Positions 33,036 to 38,965 of a DNA stretch of 38,965 nt are shown one piece after another (the stretch's first letter is position 1; each line of letters starts with the position of its first letter). The position numbers were made by a program, and so were the translations under genes. The notes under the pieces are model-generated. The model worked only from the letters and a program-made list of their open reading frames with translations, was not told the origin of the DNA and did no database searches. The stretch comes from Nitrospirae bacterium MYbinv3 (GTDB taxonomy: Bacteria; Nitrospirota; Thermodesulfovibrionia; Thermodesulfovibrionales; Magnetobacteriaceae), in NCBI GenBank assembly GCA_002753395.1, contig PEAB01000028.1:1-38965 (forward strand). Reading direction: 5' to 3'.

Positions 33036-33818
33036 ATGTCTCTGTGGGCTGGCAAAGGTAAAACGCTCAAGATTGAATACGGTATAAAGACACTAACGGG
33101 TGGCAGAAGTGAAAATCAAGACAATTGGAATGCTGTCATTGATGAGAAAAACGGCCGCTACTGCTTTGTCGTTGCCGACGGTCTGGGCGGACATAAAGGC
33201 GGACAGGTTGCCTCACAGATAGCTGTAAACACAATAACGGAGTTTTTTTCAAAGATTGACGAGGACAACGTACAGCAACAACTGGTCAACGCTATGTTGG
33301 CAGCCCATAACGCTATAAAGGAAAGAAGCAGCTCCGATCACCTCCTCAGAAATATGCAGTCTACCTGTGTGATGGTTGTAATCCTCGGAGAGAAGGTATT
33401 TTGGACATATGTAGGGGATTCTCGAATATACATATATAGAGGTGGAGAACCTTTATATAAAAGCAAGGATCACTCCGTGGTACAGTTACTTGTGGATATG
33501 GGTGAGATTACACCTGATGAGGTAAAGGATCACCCCGATAGAAACCGGGTGCTCAAGACACTGGGTATGCCTGAGGAGCTAAAGCCTGCCGTCTTTGCCA
33601 ATGGCCTCATCTTGCAGCCAGGAGACTACATCTTGCTTTGCACAGACGGCTTCTGGGAGTATATCATTGATAGCGATCTTCAAAACCTCTCCTTGCATTT
33701 TACAAATATTCCGGCACAGAAGATTATAGACATACTGGTTAAAGGTATCGTTAAAATAGCTCAACAGACTAAGGAGAGGTATGATAACATTACTGCACAG
33801 CTTATTATAGTTAGATGA
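33036..33818 (+). CDS. PP2C-family Ser/Thr phosphatase
   Basis: 260 residues. The metal-dependent phosphatase motifs appear in order: GGRSENQDNW, FVVADGLGGHKGG, YVGDSRIYIY, DHSVVQLLVDMGEI, LCTDGFWEYI and RYDNITAQLI, so all metal aspartates are kept. There is no membrane segment, so it is cytoplasmic. It overlaps the downstream kinase gene by four bases (ATGA), the usual phosphatase-kinase pairing in bacterial Ser/Thr signalling. A GAAGGAG ribosome site precedes the ATG. Confidence 0.94.
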   Translation: MSLWAGKGKTLKIEYGIKTLTGGRSENQDNWNAVIDEKNGRYCFVVADGLGGHKGGQVASQIAVNTITEFFSKIDEDNVQQQLVNAMLAAHNAIKERSSSDHLLRNMQSTCVMVVILGEKVFWTYVGDSRIYIYRGGEPLYKSKDHSVVQLLVDMGEITPDEVKDHPDRNRVLKTLGMPEELKPAVFANGLILQPGDYILLCTDGFWEYIIDSDLQNLSLHFTNIPAQKIIDILVKGIVKIAQQTKERYDNITAQLIIVR

Positions 33819-35692
33819 TGTACGAAAACATTTGCTGTAACTGTATGACAGACGCCAAGGGTAGTGCGCAGTGTCCACAGTGTGGCAGCGGGTTAAACAT
33901 CAAAAACGATATCATGGCGCTGCAACCTCGTGTCATTTTAAACAAGCAGTATCTGATCGGCAGATGCCTCGGCTCAGGGGGGTTTGGCATAACCTACCTC
34001 GGCCTCGATGTGGTGCTAAAGATGCGTGTCGTTATTAAGGAGTTTCTGCCTCGAAACATAGCCAGAAGACACACCGATAACCTTAGAGTTTTTCCAATAA
34101 GCGATGACTACGCAGAAGATTATAAGTATGGGCTTACAAAATTCATAGACGAGGCGCAAACGCTGGCTCAGTTCAATCATCCCAGTATTGTGCCAATCCT
34201 GTTTTTCTTCAAGGAAAACAGTACCGCTTACTTTGTCATGCGTTATATCCAAGGTAAGACCCTCGAGGAACACATAAAGACTCTCGCTAACGGCATTACC
34301 CAACAGGAACTCCTTAAACTTATGATGCCGATATTAGACGGGCTAAACGCAGTACATAACGCAGGCCTATTACACAGAGACATAAAACCTAAAAATATAT
34401 ACATCCCCGATGATGGCAACCCCATACTGCTGGATTTTGGCTCTGCTAGAGATGCAATTAGCACCAAACTCTCTATCTGTCTAACCCACGGTTATGCGCC
34501 ATTAGAGCAATACAGCTCGGATATGAAGCTGGGTAAACAAGGCCCCTGGACAGACATATATGCCTGTGCCGCTACCATGTATAGCTGTCTGAGAGGGTAC
34601 AACTACGAAAAAAACAGAATGGATTCACCGGTAAAGTCCCCTGACAGACAGAGCGGCGAAAAGCTCTCACACATCAAGGACATATCCAGACAAAGGCTCA
34701 CTGATGACTTCGCCAATGCCATAATGAAGGGACTGGAGATGGATATAAAACGACGTCCGGCCACCGTTGCAGAATTTCAGGGACTGTTTATGACTCAACC
34801 AGCCAGCTCAACGCCAAAGGATGACTCTACCACAGGGGAACCCTGCATGGAATTATTAATTATAGCCGGGGAGTTTGAAGGTGAGCGTCTACCTCTAACA
34901 AGGAACCCTATAATCATCGGCAGAGACCCCACAAAAGCCGCCCTCGTCCTGTCTGAAAACCGTATCTCAAGCGTTCATTGCGAGATAAGCACAAGTAAGG
35001 GGGCTGTTTATATTAAAGACCTGAAATCAACCTTTGGAACCTTCTTAAACGACAACAAAAGGCTTCCCTCCTTTGAACCCACTGTTATCTTACCAGGAGA
35101 CACCTTTTCCCTTGCTGGATGTGTCGTCTTTCAACTGCTTAGGAAGAGTGAGCAAACCGCTCCCGACAGACGTTTGTCCACCCAACCCGTTGAACAAAAT
35201 AAGACACACGCTGATACAGAAGACTCCAAAACAGAAATATACTTGCCAACTGAAAGGCTAACACCTAACACCCAACACATCCAGCATATCAAGACAGACC
35301 ATAAGCCAACACAACAACCAATTACCGCTCGCATCAAGAGATTGTATAACTACACTATAGATTTAATCGTAGTGTGCATCGCTGCCCTCCTGTTTCGTGC
35401 CATACTATATAAGACTGGCCTGTTTAACAATACAGACGGGTTTACCAAAGAGGCATTTCTGTTCGTAGGCCTCTATGCCCTGTATTATACAGCTTTTGAG
35501 TTTGCATCCGGTAAGAGCATCGCAAAGTTCATTACACATACAAGGGTCGTTAGGGCAGATGGCTCAAAGCCGGACATATCGCACATAATAATAAGATCAT
35601 TATTAAGAATTATCCCATTTGAACCATTGTCTTTCTTATTTAATAAGGACTGGCATGATTCTATGTCTAAGACAATAGTAGTGGATGACTAA
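33815..35692 (+). CDS. Ser/Thr protein kinase with zinc ribbon, FHA and RDD membrane domain
   Basis: 625 residues. Domain order: zinc ribbon (C7, C10, C20, C23); kinase ~46-310 with glycine loop LGSGGFGITYLG (52-63), Lys75 in VVIKEFLP, HRDIKPKN with catalytic Asp189 and DFG Asp207; FHA domain ~344-440 (IIIGRDPTKAALVLSENRISSVHCEIS); then an RDD-type membrane domain ~505-625 with about two to three hydrophobic helices. The FHA domain likely binds phosphothreonine on itself or partners, and the RDD domain anchors the C-terminus. All catalytic residues are present. It is coupled to PP2C. Confidence 0.93.
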   Translation: MMYENICCNCMTDAKGSAQCPQCGSGLNIKNDIMALQPRVILNKQYLIGRCLGSGGFGITYLGLDVVLKMRVVIKEFLPRNIARRHTDNLRVFPISDDYAEDYKYGLTKFIDEAQTLAQFNHPSIVPILFFFKENSTAYFVMRYIQGKTLEEHIKTLANGITQQELLKLMMPILDGLNAVHNAGLLHRDIKPKNIYIPDDGNPILLDFGSARDAISTKLSICLTHGYAPLEQYSSDMKLGKQGPWTDIYACAATMYSCLRGYNYEKNRMDSPVKSPDRQSGEKLSHIKDISRQRLTDDFANAIMKGLEMDIKRRPATVAEFQGLFMTQPASSTPKDDSTTGEPCMELLIIAGEFEGERLPLTRNPIIIGRDPTKAALVLSENRISSVHCEISTSKGAVYIKDLKSTFGTFLNDNKRLPSFEPTVILPGDTFSLAGCVVFQLLRKSEQTAPDRRLSTQPVEQNKTHADTEDSKTEIYLPTERLTPNTQHIQHIKTDHKPTQQPITARIKRLYNYTIDLIVVCIAALLFRAILYKTGLFNNTDGFTKEAFLFVGLYALYYTAFEFASGKSIAKFITHTRVVRADGSKPDISHIIIRSLLRIIPFEPLSFLFNKDWHDSMSKTIVVDD

Positions 35693-35701
35693 CCACTAGG
35701 T

Positions 35702-35790
35702 AACATCTTAAGCAGCCACGCCTGACATTTATGGGGTCAAGGGGACGAGTCCCCTTGTGGGTGGGTCTAGGGAGGGCAACGCCCGCCCTA
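35702..35790 (+). repeat. Hairpin repeat related to the interior of the 166-bp MITE
   Basis: AACATCTTAAGCAGCCACGC and the following GGGGTCAAGGGGACGAGTCC closely match 22867-22955, the interior of the element at 22827-22992, but without the 18-bp ends. The hairpins could terminate transcription between the kinase genes. No gene lies in 35693-35895. Confidence 0.7.
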
Positions 35791-35895
35791 TCTTTACATA
35801 TTCATAACATTCAGACGTGAAAATATCCATGCCCATATAGTAATATAGTAGGGCTAATGTTTTTAATAAAATACAAGATAGTTAGGTAGAATCTA

Positions 35896-37743
35896 ATGGA
35901 TGAGAGAGATAGGCTAAGGTTTTTGAAAATATGTATTAATTGCATGGAAGTCAGAGACAGTGGTTCTATTTGCAATCACTGCGGCTATGACGAGGATAAG
36001 CACACGGACCACCATCCACTGCTCTTAAAACCTCGGACGATCCTAAAGGATCAGTACCTGTTAGGCAGGGTGCTTGGGCAGGGCGGCTTTGGTATCACTT
36101 ATATAGGTATGGACGTAAACCTTGATAAAAAGGTGGCTATCAAGGAATTTCTCCCTACGAACCTGGCAAGCAGGGAGATGAGTAACTCCACCGTCGTACC
36201 TTTCAAGGGAAATCCTGAGGAGAACTTTCGAGAGGGCTTAAGGTTATTCATCGATGAGGCCAGGAAGGTTGCCAAGTTCGCAAATAACATAAATATCGTC
36301 CACGTTATCAATTTCTTTGAGGCCAATAACACCGGCTACATCGTCATGGACTACATAGAGGGAGACACCCTGTCAAACCTCATGAAAAAGCGAGGCGGGA
36401 GGCTGCCAGTTGACGAGTCTCTCAAGTTAATCCTTCCCGTGCTGCTGGCATTAAAAGAGGTGCATGCCCTGGCTCTCTATCACAGAGACATCTCTCCACA
36501 GAACATATACATCACAAAGAGCGGCACCCCAATACTTATCGACTTTGGTGCCGCACGCTACGTCTCAGCCGAACAGAGCCGTAGCCTTGATGTTGTGTTA
36601 AAGGCCGGATATGCCCCAATGGAACAGTACCAGGCCAGAGGGAAGATCGGTCCGTGGACGGATATATATGCCTGTGGAGCTACGTTATATCTTATGATTA
36701 CCGGTGTCCTTCCTCCACCTGCCCCAGACAGATTCTACGTCGACGAGTTAAAGCAGCCTTCAGAGATACAAGGACTGAAGATATCTCCTGAGCTAAGTAA
36801 TGCAATCTTACAGTCCCTTGCCGTTAGGATAGAGGATAGATTTAAGGAGATAGATGAATTCATAGCTGCTATCGAGAGAAATCCCGTTAAGGAATATCAG
36901 GCTATGCTCGAAAAATTCCTCTTGCACAAACGAATAACCCTCGATAAACGCATATCGCTTGATCACTTTATCAACGATAATAAAATTGCTAAAGCAGCTG
37001 CCTTAATGACAGAAAACGACCTGCGCAATAAACTACTCATGGGTAAATTGCAATGGGATAACGAGTACAAGGAGAACTACACACACCTTGCAAAGAGTTG
37101 TCCCTCCGGTATCCCCCCTGAGAAAATAAAACAACTGGAGGATACATACGTAGCAACAGGGCGCGTAACCCATAGATTGGTTATTAAAGAACAGTCTGTT
37201 GAAAATAAGGCAGAAAAACAGCCGCCAGAGAGTAAATCACCGATTGCTGTAGACAAGAAGCCTAAAGAAGAACCACCTGAAGAAAAGCCTAAGATAAAGC
37301 CAGCAGAGAATAAGATTCATCCTGCTTTAGGCAGCCGCATAGAGCCAGCCATAGAAAAAACCCAGCCTCCTCCGGGGGCTTCACCCAAGAAGCCGCTATA
37401 TGCCGCTGCCGCTGCGATCATAAGCGCGGTCATTGGAGTTGTGATCTTCTTGATGCCAGGCAGTAAGGACAATAAGCCGGTTAAACCGCTGCCAACACAA
37501 ACTCCCCAGGCTGTAACGGAGACTGCAAAGCCAGCCCCTACGACTGCTGCACCTGTTGAGGTTCGTTATGGCTATATCAACGTATGGAGTAGACCATCAG
37601 CAGAGGTGTTCATTAATGGTGCATCTGTTGGGCAGACGCCTCTGTATAACCTAAAGGTCCGAGCCGGTAAAGCTAACGTCAAGCTGGTAAATAAGACGTA
37701 CAACGTTAATCAGAGCTACATAGAAGAGATAACACCTCAATAG
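35896..37743 (+). CDS. Ser/Thr protein kinase with zinc ribbon, membrane helix and PEGA domain
   Basis: 615 residues. The N-terminal zinc ribbon has CINC and CNHCGY. The kinase domain (~48-320) has LGQGGFGITYIG, AIKEFLPTNL, YHRDISPQNIYI and IDFGAARY, so it is probably active. A Pro/Lys/Glu-rich linker (~435-495) precedes one transmembrane helix (AAAAAIISAVIGVVIFLM). The extracytoplasmic PEGA domain (~553-612; GYINVWSRPSAEVFINGASVGQTPLY) may sense envelope ligands. It is a paralogue of the kinase 203 bases upstream, sharing the unusual IKEFLP segment, but with a different sensory module. Confidence 0.93.
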   Translation: MDERDRLRFLKICINCMEVRDSGSICNHCGYDEDKHTDHHPLLLKPRTILKDQYLLGRVLGQGGFGITYIGMDVNLDKKVAIKEFLPTNLASREMSNSTVVPFKGNPEENFREGLRLFIDEARKVAKFANNINIVHVINFFEANNTGYIVMDYIEGDTLSNLMKKRGGRLPVDESLKLILPVLLALKEVHALALYHRDISPQNIYITKSGTPILIDFGAARYVSAEQSRSLDVVLKAGYAPMEQYQARGKIGPWTDIYACGATLYLMITGVLPPPAPDRFYVDELKQPSEIQGLKISPELSNAILQSLAVRIEDRFKEIDEFIAAIERNPVKEYQAMLEKFLLHKRITLDKRISLDHFINDNKIAKAAALMTENDLRNKLLMGKLQWDNEYKENYTHLAKSCPSGIPPEKIKQLEDTYVATGRVTHRLVIKEQSVENKAEKQPPESKSPIAVDKKPKEEPPEEKPKIKPAENKIHPALGSRIEPAIEKTQPPPGASPKKPLYAAAAAIISAVIGVVIFLMPGSKDNKPVKPLPTQTPQAVTETAKPAPTTAAPVEVRYGYINVWSRPSAEVFINGASVGQTPLYNLKVRAGKANVKLVNKTYNVNQSYIEEITPQ

Positions 37744-37770
37744 TTTCACAGAAATTAGGACTGAACATAA

Positions 37771-37894
37771 CGGGGTCAAGGGGACTGCCGCAGCGACCAT
37801 AAGGAGCGGGCTGATCAATGAGCGTAGCGCTTGTGGGAGGGTCTAAGGGAGGGGGTTGCAAACCCCTGCGTCAGTAGGCAAAGCCCTCACTTCT
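37771..37894 (+). repeat. GC-rich hairpin repeat, variant copy
   Basis: Starts CGGGGTCAAGGGGACTGCCG and contains GTGGGAGGGTCTAAGGGAGG and AGGCAAAGCCCTC, with an extra ~45-bp segment not seen in other copies. Lies after the PEGA kinase and before the rRNA promoters. Confidence 0.6.
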
Positions 37895-38040
37895 GTAAGA
37901 TTTCTAAGATTATTTCCACATACCCTGGGAGTTTATCATGCAGTAATTTCATATACCAGTAGGTCTGAGGTGCAGCAGAGCGGCATTATCTAATAATATG
38001 CTGTATTATCAGCAGCTTATGGAGGCTGGCAAAAAAACAC

Positions 38041-38069
38041 TTGACAAGTGGGTTTTTCTAGTGTAACAT
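38041..38069 (+). promoter_or_regulatory. rRNA promoter P1
   Basis: TTGACA (38041-38046), 17-base spacer, TAACAT (38064-38069). A boxA-like TGTTCTTTGA follows at 38083-38092. Confidence 0.75.
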
Positions 38070-38230
38070 TACAACATATAGTTGTTCTTTGATAGAGTCT
38101 AAAAGATGCGTAGTGCTCCTGTGAATAGCAAGAGTTAAACCTTAAAGTTAAGCATGCCGAACCTACCCTTATATGTGGATCGAGCGTTAAGTGAGATCCT
38201 GTAGAGGTTTAGGGGGTGGAAAAAAAGTGC

Positions 38231-38259
38231 TTGACAAACGCAAAACTTTGGTGTATCAT
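38231..38259 (+). promoter_or_regulatory. rRNA promoter P2
   Basis: TTGACA (38231-38236), 17-base spacer, TATCAT (38254-38259). A boxA-like TGTTCTTTGA follows at 38273-38282. Confidence 0.8.
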
Positions 38260-38418
38260 TAGAACATATAGTTGTTCTTTGATAGAGTCTAAAAGATGCG
38301 TAGTACTCCTGTGAATAGCAAGAGTTAAACCTTAAAGTTAAGCATTCCGAACCTATCTTATATGTGGATCGAGCGTTAAGTGAGATCCTGTAGAGGTTTA
38401 GGGGCTGAAAAAAAGTGC

Positions 38419-38447
38419 TTGACAAACGTAAAACTTTGATGTACTAT
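38419..38447 (+). promoter_or_regulatory. rRNA promoter P3
   Basis: TTGACA (38419-38424), 17-base spacer, TACTAT (38442-38447). A boxA-like TGTTCTTTGA follows at 38461-38470. This is the copy nearest the 16S gene, about 130 bases upstream. Confidence 0.8.
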
Positions 38448-38578
38448 AAGAGCATATAGTTGTTCTTTGATAGTCTAAAAGATGCGTAGTGCTCCTGTGA
38501 ATAACATGAGTAAAAACTAAGTTTAGTAAATTACGAGAATTAAGCAAGCGAGCTTAAGCCAGATATAGAATCAACTTT

Positions 38579-38965
<387 letters not shown>

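Larger units (their letters stand above)
38041..38500 (+). repeat. Three tandem ~189-bp rRNA leader/promoter modules
   Basis: The -35 boxes start at 38041, 38231 and 38419, giving periods of 190 and 188. Between them long stretches are nearly identical (for example GATGCGTAGTGCTCCTGTGA, GTGGATCGAGCGTTAAGTGA). Each module contains a promoter and a TGTTCTTTGA site. Confidence 0.9.

Noticed and set aside
38135-38425. 96-codon minus-strand frame with internal duplication.
   Set aside because: It is the reverse translation of the tandem rRNA promoter modules; the protein repeat only mirrors the DNA repeat.

Overview
The window looks like a chromosomal segment of a Gram-negative anaerobe, probably a Nitrospirota relative. 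That placement is inferred from gene style (archaeal-type independent phosphoglycerate mutase, 50-residue TPR chains, zinc-ribbon Ser/Thr kinases, abundant intergenic hairpin repeats) and was not tested by phylogeny. The right edge carries the first ~387 bases of a 16S rRNA gene, which is the best handle for classification.

Layout. 1-4200: a response regulator, two small ORFs, a PHP-domain phosphoesterase, and a convergent HEAT/TPR gene pair. 4470-15901: a complete type III-A CRISPR-Cas locus on the minus strand, in the order cas10-csm2-csm3-csm4-csm5-CARF/HEPN nuclease-cas2-cas1-cas1-cas2-cas6-array. The array has five identical 36-nt repeats and four spacers, with a leader promoter readable at 5171-5199. 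Two features stand out: a doubled, non-identical adaptation module (two Cas1 and two Cas2), and a 104-bp inverted-repeat element beside the array and again inside the operon. 16445-21804: tRNA-Asn behind a full-consensus promoter, then apgM, a small secreted protein, lysC, an NlpC/P60 lipoprotein, a small ORF and an HDOD protein. 21805-23250: a repeat-rich zone with a toxin-antitoxin pair whose toxin has an in-frame stop, a 166-bp inverted-repeat element with an 11-bp target duplication, and tRNA-Leu.

23325-32232 (minus) is a tightly packed cassette: radical-SAM activase-like protein, double-AAA+ CbxX-type ATPase, Hsp70, coiled-coil protein, a formylglycine-generating-enzyme-fold protein whose C-terminus looks like the variable region of a diversity-generating retroelement target, and a second coiled-coil protein. 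It is followed by an Hpt protein and, on the plus strand, a PP2C phosphatase and two zinc-ribbon Ser/Thr kinases (one with FHA and RDD domains, one with a membrane helix and PEGA domain). Together they could form a chaperone/remodelling machine with phospho-signalling and a diversified recognition protein. I do not recognise the cassette as a named system and consider it, with the doubled adaptation module, the best candidate for something undescribed.

37744-38578 is the rRNA operon leader: three tandem ~189-bp modules, each with a TTGACA -35, a 17-bp spacer, a -10 and a boxA-like site, directly before the 16S gene.
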